Positions 1 to 7,302 of a stretch of 10,087 bases of DNA are shown piece by piece. Below the pieces are notes generated by a model, which was not told where the DNA came from, did no database searches, and saw nothing but the letters and a program-made list of their open reading frames with translations. Source of the DNA: an uncultured Rhodospirillaceae bacterium (GTDB lineage Bacteria; Pseudomonadota; Alphaproteobacteria; Rhodospirillales; Casp-alpha2); the NCBI GenBank assembly GCA_913048145.1, contig CAJWVP010000079.1:1-10087 (forward strand), written 5' to 3'. The position numbers were made by a program, and so were the translations under genes. The stretch's first letter is position 1; every line of letters begins with the position of its first letter.

Positions 1-384
1 TTCCGGTGTTTTAGCGGGGCCAGCATAATAGACCGGATGGTCCTTGAAGTACTGGGGCAGGCCTTCGCCCGCGTCCAGGCGTTCCTTCAACTTGGCATGC
101 GCGATGTCGCGCGCCACCACGAGGGTGCCGGTAAGCGCCAGTCGAGTCTTCACGGGGTGCTTGGACAGTTCGGCACGAATGTCGTCCATGGATTGGTCCA
201 GATCGATGGACACCACGGCGGCCGACAGGTCGTCGCTGGTCACTTCGGGCAGGTAGCGGGCTGGGTCCTCCTCCAACTGCTCGAGAAACAGCCCCTCGGC
301 GGTGATCTTTCCAAGAGCCTGTCGGTCTGCTGAGCAGGACACAGCGATGCCCACCGGGTTGGACGCACCGTGGCGTGGCAGGCG
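1..384 (-). pseudogene. Class I (Fe-S) fumarate hydratase, C-terminal fragment, 5' part missing and 3' end outside the window
   Basis: The frame whose codons end at position 1 is open from 384 to the edge (128 codons) and reads RLPRHGASNPVG, VSCSADRQALGKIT, LPEV, PVKTRLALTGTLVVARDIAHAKLKERL, GLPQYFKDHPVYYAGPAKTP. These are hallmark blocks of the C-terminal part of [4Fe-4S] class I fumarases, which interconvert fumarate and malate in the TCA cycle. The His of RHG and the Cys of SCSAD are 12 residues apart, which fits the active-site His and a cluster-ligand Cys of this family as I recall them. The frame has a TAA at 385-387 just before the homology and no start codon, so the N-terminal portion, including the other cluster cysteines, is absent. 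It is joined to a dehydratase start in another frame. As it stands it cannot be translated from that start. It is either a broken gene or an assembly join. Confidence 0.85.
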
Positions 385-545
385 TTATAGCCCGAATAGG
401 TGTTGGCAATGCCGATGAGAGGCCGTTCTAAGGCATCATCCGTGTAGCCCATGGCCTTGATGAAGGCCTTTCGGACATACAAGGAAAAGGCGTCATCACC
501 GTATCTTGTCAGGCCCTTGCGGATGCCTTCTCGTTTGTTACTCAC
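366..545 (-). pseudogene. IlvD/Edd-family dehydratase (dihydroxy-acid dehydratase-like), first 60 residues only
   Basis: Sixty codons from a GTG start at 543-545 read like the start of an IlvD/Edd Fe-S dehydratase: SNKREGIRKGLTRYGDD, AFIKAMGY, RPLIGIANTYSGYNACHATV. The family usually has about 550-600 residues and removes water from dihydroxy or sugar acids. The sequence GGGGAGAGAT lies directly upstream of the GTG and gives a good ribosome binding site. An ATG overlapping it runs straight into TGA, so GTG is the start. After V60 the expected family sequence stops, and the reading frame drifts through fumarase DNA in a wrong frame to a stop at 240. The resulting 101-residue product would lack the catalytic and cluster residues that lie further downstream. 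True IlvD and a sugar-acid dehydratase paralogue cannot be told apart from 60 residues. Confidence 0.8.
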
Positions 546-872
546 ATCTCTCCCCGTTTTTGGTTACCTTGTACATTGACACAGCCTATCGTAGGGCCTT
601 TCAAATGATTTGGAAGCTTCAAGCTTTTCCTCAGCATTTCGAAAATGCGATCATCGCTGATGTCATGATCTGATCCGTCAGCATTGCGAACCTGGAATTA
701 CTTGGTTATGCGGCCCTGCACGACCGATCCAGTCAGACGACGCGGTCCCCGCTATGAATTCACTAGACGACAGAGGACCTAGTCCGAACGCGATAATGAT
801 GCCACCCCAAATGCGCGAGCTATCAAGTCGTTAACCAAGTGGCAAACAAAGTCCTGAACTGGGAGGAGTAAA
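546..872. promoter_or_regulatory. Intergenic stretch with clustered dyads, possible divergent promoter region
   Basis: I see no credible gene in these 327 bases on either strand. Three dyads lie together: a perfect 6-base stem with a 3-base loop (634-648, GCATTT/AAATGC), GATCAT/ATGATC with a 10-base spacer (649-670), and CTGA/TCAG around a 4-base loop (670-681). Two AAGCTT palindromes sit at 613-618 and 620-625. The stretch lies between the dehydratase start on the minus strand and a strong plus-strand ribosome binding site at 861-868. That layout suits a shared regulatory region with operator sites. This role is an inference; I could not fix a convincing -35/-10 pair. Confidence 0.35.
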
Positions 873-893
873 ATGGATCAACCTGACGGTTGA
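861..893 (+). pseudogene. Strong ribosome binding site with a six-codon ORF, likely the truncated start of a gene
   Basis: GGGAGGAG at 861-868 is followed after 4 bases by ATG at 873-875, which reads MDQPDG and then TGA at 891-893. The ribosome binding site is stronger than those of most real genes in this window, yet the frame ends after six codons and then meets the 3' end of the antiporter operon head-on. It may be the stub of a gene once transcribed divergently from the dehydratase gene, a leader peptide, or chance. Confidence 0.3.
868..893 (-). terminator. Weak candidate terminator of the antiporter operon
   Basis: TCAACC (878-883) and GGTTGA (888-893) form a perfect 6-base stem with a 4-base loop, 44 bases past the stop codon of the last operon gene. 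On the minus strand it is followed by TCCATTTTA, so the T-tract is short and displaced. It is the best hairpin between the operon and the dehydratase gene, but it is weak for an intrinsic terminator. Confidence 0.2.
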
Positions 894-936
894 CGCCAAA
901 ATTCGGTGAGGTCATAGCAAGTGTTTGACGTTCCCA

Positions 937-2622
937 CTAAGCCGCTAGATACATGACTAAGAAAACCAGGAACATCGCCAGCGTCCAGAAGACCATGGTT
1001 CCTGCTGAATAGGTCTGCGACATCATGCCGTTGATGCCATGATGCTTCTGTATCCAGTCCATGATCGCCGAGACGATGCCTAGAAGGAACTGTCGGCCTT
1101 GGCGGTCGACTTGAGCCAAAGCATCCCTCAACCAGGCGATGAGGCGCAGCAGCAAACGGCGATAGACATAGTCTGTATCCAAGTTGGTCGATTTGAGTTC
1201 CGGCGGATAAAGTTTGGTCATCATCAGGAACGTGAATGCCAGTGCCGAGAACAAAAGCAGCTGCAACTGATTTATCACATGGGCAGTGGAATAGGGGTGA
1301 TAGTCGACGTCGTGGGGTAGAATGTCGTAAAGTGCCGTTGGATAAACCCCTATGGCGATACACAAGAAGGCGGTGACCCCCATCGCCAGCAACATGTTAA
1401 AGGGCGCTTCTTTTGGGCGCATGCCGGAATCATGGGCGAAGAACGCGAAGAAGGGAATCTTGATACCGGAATGGTGGAACACGCCCGCCGACGCGAACAA
1501 CAAAACGCCCCAGGCGAACCAATGGCCCTCATAGCCCAAGGCCGACAGGATCATGGACTTGGAAACGAAACCCGAGAACAAAGGGAACGCCGAAATTGAC
1601 GCAGCGCCCACGATACAGAAACCGGTCGTCCATGGCATGGTCTTGTAGAGCCCGCCCAACTCCGAGCCCTTGCAGGTTCCGGTCCGAAGCAGCACCGCGC
1701 CCATGGACATGAACAACAGCGCTTTGTAAAGAATGTGCGTGAAGGCATGCGCCGCCGTCCCGTTCAGAGCAAGTTCCGTGCCCACGCCAACGCCGACGAC
1801 CATGAAGCCCAATTGATTGTTCAGAGAATAGGCCAGAACACGCCGCAGATCGTTCTCGATCACCGCATAAAATATTGGGAACATGGTCATCGTCGCACCA
1901 ATAACGATCAGGATTTCCGTCCCAGCATAACCCCGCGCGAGGGAATAGACCGCAAGCTTCGTGGTGAACGCGCTCAGCATCACCGTGCCGCCCACCGTGG
2001 CTTCCGGATATGCATCCTGCAACCAGTTGTGCAGCAGCGGAAAGGCGCATTTCACTCCGAAGGCTAGGAAAATCAGCTTGCCCGCCGTCGTTTCCAGACC
2101 GAAGTGCACGAAGGCGATGGAGCCTGTATCGGCCACATGCATCAGCGCGCCGGCCAACAAAAGCACGCCGGAGCCCACCTGAATAATTAGATAACGCATG
2201 GCGGCGCGGCGCGCCTTTTCCGTACCCGCGGCCAAAATGAGGAACACGGACGCGATGGCCGTCAGTTCCCAATAGACGAATAGTGAGATCAAATCGCCAG
2301 CCAGTACGGCACCGACTGCGGCACCTGCATAGATCATGCCCGACGTCTGCTGGACCGGATCGTCGTCGTTTAGGGCGTAGAGGGTGCCAAGGAACGTCGC
2401 GATCAGAAAAATTATCATGAAGACCCGAGAAAGGCCATCCATGCGCAACGTCTCAAGGGTGTAGTCAAAAACCTTGATATGCCCGTAGGACCCGTCCTCA
2501 ATCCCAAGCGCCAGGGCAAAAGCCACAATAGGCAAGGCCAGAAGATAAATCTGGCGAAGAGGACGTTGCAGGAAGGCAATGGGCAGCGCGCCGAAGATCA
2601 GGAGAAGGGCCGGATTAATCAT
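937..2622 (-). CDS. Mrp-type antiporter subunit, third MrpD/NuoL-like protein, 561 aa
   Basis: This is a multi-spanning inner-membrane protein of the proton-conducting antiporter-like family (MrpA/MrpD, NuoL/M/N) and the last gene of the operon. The expected buried charges are present: E119 in LFVYWELTAIAS (TM5), K191 in FGVKCAFPLLHNWLQDAYP (TM7), K222 in AFTTKLAVYSLAR (TM8), K300 in HILYKALLFMSMGAVL and K355 in GFVSKSMIL (TM12). After the antiporter core, residues 478-530 form a charged, amphipathic-looking stretch (DTDYVYRRLLLRLIAWLRDAL), followed by a final membrane segment at 543-560. This resembles the lateral helix plus last helix of NuoL. The ATG at 2620-2622 overlaps the preceding gene by 8 bases, with AAGGA 8 bases upstream. 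The product resembles alphaproteobacterial proteins annotated as Na(+)/H(+) antiporter subunit D. It probably conducts protons as part of the complex; the ion specificity is not visible. Confidence 0.9.
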   Translation of the reverse strand: MINPALLLIFGALPIAFLQRPLRQIYLLALPIVAFALALGIEDGSYGHIKVFDYTLETLRMDGLSRVFMIIFLIATFLGTLYALNDDDPVQQTSGMIYAGAAVGAVLAGDLISLFVYWELTAIASVFLILAAGTEKARRAAMRYLIIQVGSGVLLLAGALMHVADTGSIAFVHFGLETTAGKLIFLAFGVKCAFPLLHNWLQDAYPEATVGGTVMLSAFTTKLAVYSLARGYAGTEILIVIGATMTMFPIFYAVIENDLRRVLAYSLNNQLGFMVVGVGVGTELALNGTAAHAFTHILYKALLFMSMGAVLLRTGTCKGSELGGLYKTMPWTTGFCIVGAASISAFPLFSGFVSKSMILSALGYEGHWFAWGVLLFASAGVFHHSGIKIPFFAFFAHDSGMRPKEAPFNMLLAMGVTAFLCIAIGVYPTALYDILPHDVDYHPYSTAHVINQLQLLLFSALAFTFLMMTKLYPPELKSTNLDTDYVYRRLLLRLIAWLRDALAQVDRQGRQFLLGIVSAIMDWIQKHHGINGMMSQTYSAGTMVFWTLAMFLVFLVMYLAA

Positions 2623-2890
2623 TACCGCGATCCTTGTCGTAGTAGTCTTCGTCGCGCATTAGGAAAAACCGCATAACCTTCGCCGCTAAAACAAGGCCCA
2701 CACACATGAAAAAACCATAGAGGGCATAAAATCCGAACCAGCTTTCTGCACTGAAATAGGGGTGTTTGTGATAGAAGGCATCCGCCACGAACAGGCCCGC
2801 GCAGACGATCACTAACGCCCAAACGATCTTGCGCACATTGCGCATGTCATCCAGCCAATAAGTCTTTCCGTCATCAGGAGGTGTGGTCAT
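2615..2890 (-). CDS. Small two-helix membrane protein of the Mrp operon, 91 aa, function unknown
   Basis: No characterised family is recognised. The protein has a soluble N-terminus (MTTPPDDGKTYWLDDMRNV), a first hydrophobic segment at about 24-38, a loop with HKHPYFSAESW (41-51), a second segment at about 52-70, and a basic-then-acidic tail RFFLMRDEDYYDKD. I recall similar small hypothetical proteins (YWLDDxRNV at the start, MRDEDYYD at the end) beside mrp genes in other Proteobacteria, but could not check this. The ATG overlaps the stop of the second antiporter subunit as ATGA, with GGAGGGA upstream. Its stop overlaps the third antiporter subunit by 8 bases. Such coupling between two structural subunits suggests an accessory or assembly subunit sitting near them; this is inference. 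Confidence 0.8.
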   Translation of the reverse strand: MTTPPDDGKTYWLDDMRNVRKIVWALVIVCAGLFVADAFYHKHPYFSAESWFGFYALYGFFMCVGLVLAAKVMRFFLMRDEDYYDKDRGND

Positions 2891-4434
2891 GGCGTCCCTC
2901 CACCGGCGATGGGCAAAAGGAATTCATAAAGCGGCGTGGCATAGAAAAAGAGAACAATGCACCCTGCTGCCGTGAAGGTTAGCGCGCCCACGCACATGAG
3001 AGGTGCCTCCTCAATCCCGCGCACCTTCCATTGGTTGTGGCCGCCCACATCGCCGGGATAACCGGCGGCATGACTGAGATCATCGTGGTTATGATCGTCA
3101 TGAGATTCCTCCGGCGGTGCGAAGAAAAAGCCATTGACTACGATCGGCACAAGGTAGGCGATGTTCAACAACGACGAGATCATGAACACTGCGATAAACA
3201 CGAGCTGTCCAGTCTCCGCCGCGCCGAGCGACAGATACCATTTGCTCCATACGCCGCCCAGGGGCGGCAGCCCGATGATCGATAGGGCGCCAATCAGGAA
3301 ACAAGCGAAGGTGATAGGCATTTTCCGGCCCAGTCCCCTCATCTGACTGATTTCAGTCTTGTGGCTGGCGACCATGATGGCGCCGGCGCAGAAGAACAAG
3401 GTAATCTTGCCAAAGGCATGCATGGCAATGTGCATGGCTCCACCGACCGCCCCAATCCCCGACGCAAGCATTGCACCCAACACGATATAGGAAAGCTGCG
3501 ACACAGTGGAATAGGCCAGCCGCGCCTTCAGGTTGTCCTTGGTCATAGCGACAAGAGAGGCAAGCAGGATCGTCGAAGCGGCGATGAAGGCCAACCATTC
3601 GCTTGCACCAGTACGGCTTAGTACATCGAAACCAAAGATGTAGATGCTCACTTTGAGAATGGAAAACACTCCGGCCTTCACAACGGCAACCGCGTGCAGC
3701 AACGCGCTAACCGGCGTTGGCGCAACCATGGCAGCTGGTAGCCACCGGTGGAAGGGCATCAACGCGGCCTTGCCGATCCCATAGACATAAAGACCGATCA
3801 ACACCGCTGTTAGCCCAGCCGAGATACTGCCAGGCAGAATGCCGCCATCACGAAAATCAAGGGTGCCCGCCACATTCCAGGTCCAGACCACGGCGACCAA
3901 CTGCAACCCAATGGACGTGCCGATGAGAATGCCCAGGTAGACACGACCGGCGCGCTTCGCCTCATCAGTACCGGAATGGGTAACCAACGGGAAGGTTGAA
4001 AGTGTCAAAACCTCATAGAACACGAACAGCGTCAGCATATTGCCAGCGAAGGCGATGCCGATGGCGCTGGAGATGGCGATAGCGAAACAGGTGTAAAAGC
4101 GTGTCTGGTTAATTTCATGGTGGCCACGCATGTAGCCAACCGCGTAAACCGACGTGACGATCCACAACCCGCTGGCGATGCCGGCAAATAACATGCCGAG
4201 CGGTTCTAGCGTGAAGGTGATGCCCAAACCGGGCAGCATTTCCAGCACGGTGACTGTGGGCCGCATGCCCGATGCGACATCATCGAACAAGGTGGCGACC
4301 ACAACGAAGGTAACGATCGCCGTAATCAGGGTCACAGCGTCGCGGGCGTTTGCGGATCGCCCGTTGAGGACGATGAAGACGGCCCCGATCAGCGGCACCA
4401 CTACGGCAGCAAGAATTGCGGTTGTCGGACTCAT
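2887..4434 (-). CDS. Mrp-type antiporter subunit, second MrpD/NuoN-like protein, 515 aa
   Basis: This is the second proton-conducting antiporter-like subunit in the operon. Conserved membrane charges are present: E141 in LFVFYEVLTLSTFPL (TM5), K222 in GIGKAALMPFHRWLPAAMVAPTP (TM7), K253 in AVAVVKAGVFSIL (TM8), H335/H339 and K343 in AMHAFGKITLFF, and K398 in GVWSKWYL (TM12). The loop before the last helix is unusual: residues 441-455 (PEESHDDHNHDDLSH) carry four His and many acidic residues, like a metal-binding segment. The ATG at 4432-4434 overlaps the stop of the previous gene as ATGA. The product is close in type to proteins annotated as monovalent cation/H+ antiporter subunit D. It is probably one of three proton or cation paths of the complex. 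It is as long as MrpD and far shorter than MrpA. Confidence 0.9.
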   Translation of the reverse strand: MSPTTAILAAVVVPLIGAVFIVLNGRSANARDAVTLITAIVTFVVVATLFDDVASGMRPTVTVLEMLPGLGITFTLEPLGMLFAGIASGLWIVTSVYAVGYMRGHHEINQTRFYTCFAIAISSAIGIAFAGNMLTLFVFYEVLTLSTFPLVTHSGTDEAKRAGRVYLGILIGTSIGLQLVAVVWTWNVAGTLDFRDGGILPGSISAGLTAVLIGLYVYGIGKAALMPFHRWLPAAMVAPTPVSALLHAVAVVKAGVFSILKVSIYIFGFDVLSRTGASEWLAFIAASTILLASLVAMTKDNLKARLAYSTVSQLSYIVLGAMLASGIGAVGGAMHIAMHAFGKITLFFCAGAIMVASHKTEISQMRGLGRKMPITFACFLIGALSIIGLPPLGGVWSKWYLSLGAAETGQLVFIAVFMISSLLNIAYLVPIVVNGFFFAPPEESHDDHNHDDLSHAAGYPGDVGGHNQWKVRGIEEAPLMCVGALTFTAAGCIVLFFYATPLYEFLLPIAGGGTP

Positions 4435-5912
4435 CCGCCGTCTCCCAGGAGTGTCCTGGCCGCGGCAAAGGCAACATCGAGGGTCGTCGTGGCGTCAATG
4501 CCGAAGTAGATGGATGCGCCAATCAAAACCCAGGTGGGGATTAACATGGAAAGCGGCGCTTCCTTAGCTTCCTGTGCGATCTCGCTAACCGGACGGAAAT
4601 AGATCACTTCGACCACGCGCCAAACATAAACAACCGCCAAAAGGGAGCAGATGACGATCAGGACCGCAATCATCCACCACCCCTTCTCCAGAGCAGCCTG
4701 GATCAGGTACCATTTGGAAACGAACCCGACGGTCAAGGGAACGCCAATCAGGCCTAGCCCACCGGCAACCAACGACGCCATGGTCCACGGCATCTTCTTG
4801 CCAAGGCCCGCCATATGCTCCAGCCGTACCCCGCCGACCCGATAGGCCACGGCACCCAAAGCCATGAACAAACCACCCTTCATTGCAGCGTGGTTGAACA
4901 AGTGGACGATCCCCGCAGCCACGCCTGTGACTGTATCAAAGCTGAGGCCCAGCATCATGTACCCGATCTGAGCAACGGAGGAATAAGCTAGCATTCGCTT
5001 CACATTGACCTGATAAGTGGCAACCAAGGAGCCAACGAACATAGCAATGACCGCCATCACCATGAACATGTCCTGAACTGGCACGATTTCCAGAATATCG
5101 ACGGTGCCAAAAATCGTGTAGGTAACACGGATCAACGCGTAGACGGCGACCTTAGTTGCCGTCGCCGCTAGAAACACCGTAACCGCAGATGGCGCATAGG
5201 TGTAGGCATTCGGCAACCACATATGCATGGGGAAGAGCGCGAGCTTCAATCCCAACCCGACGGTTAGGAACGCCAACGCTGCCTGTATGGTTCGGCTTCC
5301 CCCCAATTCCGGGATCAACTTTGACAGATCATAGATGTTGAGGCTGCCCGTGGCGTTGTACATCAAGCCAACGCCAACGATGTAGAAGGTCGCCCCAATA
5401 GTTCCCATGATAAGGTAACGATAGGCCGCCGTCAGCGCTCGCCGGTCCTTGCCGAAGCTGATCAGGACGTAAGATGACAGCGAAGACACTTCCAAGAAGA
5501 CGAAAAGATTGAAGGCATCGCCGGTAATGGTAATCCCTAAGAGGCCTGCTTCACACAACAGAAGCATCGTGTAAAACAGATAAACCCGGCTAACCGGGAT
5601 TTCCGTATCCACCGTGCGCCTGGCATACGGCATCACCACGGCGCCGATGGCGGTGACAATCACCAGCACAAAGGCATTCAGCTTGTCGATCCGGTACTCG
5701 ATACCCCAAGGCGCCGCCCAGCCGCCCAATTCGTAGACGATGACCCCTTCAGCCATCACCTGAACCAGTAACGCGATGGAAATGGGCAAGCATAAAAAGG
5801 TAATTAAAGTAGCCCATATCCACACAACTTGCGGATGTCGAATGACCATGCACACGGGCGCAGCCATGAGCGGCAGAACAATCTGCAGGATGGGGAGATG
5901 CTGGGCGATCAA
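4431..5912 (-). CDS. mrpD: Na+/H+ antiporter subunit MrpD, first antiporter-like subunit, 493 aa
   Basis: This subunit directly follows mrpC, as mrpD does in standard mrp operons, and has the usual MrpD length of about 490-500 residues. It shows E141 in AFNLFVFLEVSSLSSYVLI (TM5), K223 in GLGLKLALFPMHMWLPNAYTYAPS (TM7), K254 in TATKVAVYALIR (TM8), H337 and K345 in HLFNHAAMKGGLFM, and K400 in GFVSKWYLIQAAL (TM12). These are the residues expected to carry protons through the half-channels of MrpD and NuoN/M/L proteins. The start is TTG at 5910-5912, overlapping the mrpC stop as TTGA. GGAGGA, 6 bases upstream, supports it, and the protein begins right at the first hydrophobic segment. The molecular role, cation/proton antiport in the inner membrane, is firm at family level; the choice of cation is not. 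Confidence 0.93.
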   Translation of the reverse strand: MIAQHLPILQIVLPLMAAPVCMVIRHPQVVWIWATLITFLCLPISIALLVQVMAEGVIVYELGGWAAPWGIEYRIDKLNAFVLVIVTAIGAVVMPYARRTVDTEIPVSRVYLFYTMLLLCEAGLLGITITGDAFNLFVFLEVSSLSSYVLISFGKDRRALTAAYRYLIMGTIGATFYIVGVGLMYNATGSLNIYDLSKLIPELGGSRTIQAALAFLTVGLGLKLALFPMHMWLPNAYTYAPSAVTVFLAATATKVAVYALIRVTYTIFGTVDILEIVPVQDMFMVMAVIAMFVGSLVATYQVNVKRMLAYSSVAQIGYMMLGLSFDTVTGVAAGIVHLFNHAAMKGGLFMALGAVAYRVGGVRLEHMAGLGKKMPWTMASLVAGGLGLIGVPLTVGFVSKWYLIQAALEKGWWMIAVLIVICSLLAVVYVWRVVEVIYFRPVSEIAQEAKEAPLSMLIPTWVLIGASIYFGIDATTTLDVAFAAARTLLGDGG

Positions 5913-6265
5913 GTCTGATCCTCCAGTTTATCGATCTCCTCATCCTCGATAGTGCCGTAGGCATTGTGGATACGAACCACCAACGCCAGACCCAGCGCTG
6001 TCGTCGCGACACCGACGACAATCGCCGTCAGGATCAAGACGTGGGGTAGGGGATTGGAATATAACTTTATCCCCTCAGCCAGGATCGGCGCGGTGCCACC
6101 CTCAACCTTCGCCATTGTGATGTAGAGCAAGAACACGGAAACCTGGAACACGTTCAATCCAACGATTTTCTTAATCAGGTTGCCGTGAGCAATGACAATG
6201 TATAACCCCATCATCATCAGAACCATTATGACCCAATAGGGGATGAGCCCGGGAAACTGTTCCAA
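5909..6265 (-). CDS. mrpC: Na+/H+ antiporter subunit MrpC (NuoK-like), 118 aa
   Basis: This is a three-helix membrane protein homologous to NuoK of complex I. It has segments at about 9-27, 33-51 and 74-98, with the signature GNLIKKIVGLNVFQVSVFLLYITM (28-51) and PLPHVLILTAIVVGVATTALGLAL (72-95). The tail is acidic (GTIEDEEIDKLEDQT). In Mrp complexes MrpC packs between the MrpA C-terminal part and MrpD and helps link them. The start is TTG at 6263-6265, supported by GGAGAG upstream and by the N-terminal match to the family (YWVIMVLMMMGLY close to the start). The next ATG is well inside the first helix. The gene follows mrpB after a single base and overlaps mrpD by 4 bases. Confidence 0.93.
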   Translation of the reverse strand: MEQFPGLIPYWVIMVLMMMGLYIVIAHGNLIKKIVGLNVFQVSVFLLYITMAKVEGGTAPILAEGIKLYSNPLPHVLILTAIVVGVATTALGLALVVRIHNAYGTIEDEEIDKLEDQT

Positions 6266-6266
6266 C

Positions 6267-6713
6267 TCAGTTCTCTCCGTACTCTTCTTCGTGTTCTTCC
6301 GGCCGTCGCCCAGCGAAGGTGCAGAAGATGGTGATCACCGACGCGGCGACAGTAATGCCGACCCCGAATTCCACCAAAATAATACCAACATGTTGCCCGC
6401 CTATCGGCGTGTCTGCGAGGACATTGTAGTCCAAGTAATTGCCCCCCAGCAGGATACCAGCCACCCCAACACCGGAGTACAACAGCACACCAATAACCAG
6501 AAGGACCCGCGTCGTCGTCGCGGACAAAACCTCGCGAGCCGTCGCGACGCCAAAAATAATCGCATATAGGATAAACCCGGCGGCGAAAATAACGCCGGCT
6601 TGAAATCCGCCACCCGGACCAAAGTCGCCGTGCCACTGCACATAAAGGGCAAACAACAAGATATAGGGAATCAAGAACTTGGAGATTACCCGCAGGATAA
6701 TCTTTTGTCTCAT
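6267..6713 (-). CDS. mrpB: Na+/H+ antiporter subunit MrpB (MnhB domain), 148 aa
   Basis: This is a four-helix inner-membrane protein of the MnhB/MrpB family. The family motifs are clear: HGDFGPGGGFQAGVIFAAGF (28-47), a second helix pair around 68-90, and GGQHVGIILVEFGVGITVAASVITIF (105-130). The length is normal for MrpB. The C-terminus is short and acidic (EEHEEEYGEN). The ATG at 6711-6713 overlaps the TGA of the preceding MbhD/MbhE-like gene as ATGA. In the complex MrpB lies on the side of the MrpE-F-G bundle, next to the MrpA C-terminal helices. That agrees with its place in the operon directly after that domain. Confidence 0.93.
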   Translation of the reverse strand: MRQKIILRVISKFLIPYILLFALYVQWHGDFGPGGGFQAGVIFAAGFILYAIIFGVATAREVLSATTTRVLLVIGVLLYSGVGVAGILLGGNYLDYNVLADTPIGGQHVGIILVEFGVGITVAASVITIFCTFAGRRPEEHEEEYGEN

Positions 6714-7291
6714 GTCGACGCACCTTTGGATTTCTCGGGGGATGAAACCATACCCTTCTCGCTATCCTCTTGATCGTGATGGCGGCGCGGCAGCCGTGAC
6801 TGACCCAAGATGGCCAATACGCCAGCGGCAGCTGTAAAAATTACGAAAGTCTCGCCCAAAGTGTCGTAGCTTCGATAACTGGCCAATACCGACGTCACCA
6901 CGTTTGGTAATCCCACCTCAGCCGAAGACTTACCCAGGTAATGGTCGGCCACATGGTGATGGATCGGCGCCATGGGATCGCCGTAAATGGGCATATCCAA
7001 TGTGCCGTAGATGAGGACCACACCGGTAAATACGACGACGATCAAGGCACTAATGACGTTCTTTGCCGGTGCCGGTCTTTCCTTGCTTGTTGTCAACGCC
7101 AAGGTGCCCAGCATAAGCACAGTCGACGCGCCGGCGCCCACAGCCGCCTCCGTAAAGGCCACGTCGACGGCATCCATAACCACGTAGGCGGCAGCTCCCA
7201 AAAGGCTAAAGATACCGGTCAGCATGACTACCGCGAAAAGGTCGTGGATCCGAGCGATGGCGATGGCCGCAATCACCATGAACGCCAACAA
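6710..7291 (-). CDS. Free-standing MbhD/MbhE-like subunit (DUF4040 plus MrpA C-terminal domain), 193 aa or slightly longer
   Basis: This corresponds to the last part of MrpA, here encoded alone. Residues 1-66 form an MbhD/DUF4040 domain (RIHDLFAVVMLTGIFSLL, then DVAFTEAAVGAGASTVLMLGTLAL with conserved E48). After a linker, LPNVVTSVLASYRSYDTLGETFVIFTAAAGVLAIL (128-162) is the MbhE-type segment. These regions resemble NuoJ and, in MrpA, lie between the antiporter half and the rest of the complex. The tail after 165 is hydrophilic. The start is uncertain. The TTG at 7289-7291 has no ribosome binding site and cuts into the first helix. The frame is open upstream and gives VIENIIIIS before it, a natural start for the family, but only GTC (7316-7318) and ATC (7313-7315) stand where a start codon should be, just after AGGAGG. 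The gene overlaps mrpB by 4 bases. Confidence 0.88.
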   Translation of the reverse strand: MLAFMVIAAIAIARIHDLFAVVMLTGIFSLLGAAAYVVMDAVDVAFTEAAVGAGASTVLMLGTLALTTSKERPAPAKNVISALIVVVFTGVVLIYGTLDMPIYGDPMAPIHHHVADHYLGKSSAEVGLPNVVTSVLASYRSYDTLGETFVIFTAAAGVLAILGQSRLPRRHHDQEDSEKGMVSSPEKSKGAST

Positions 7292-7302
7292 GGAGATAAT
7301 AA

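Noticed and set aside
240..365. Continuation of the dehydratase reading frame to a stop at 240
   Set aside because: The residues after position 60 are arginine- and cysteine-rich and match nothing in the family. The same bases encode clear fumarase sequence in another frame.
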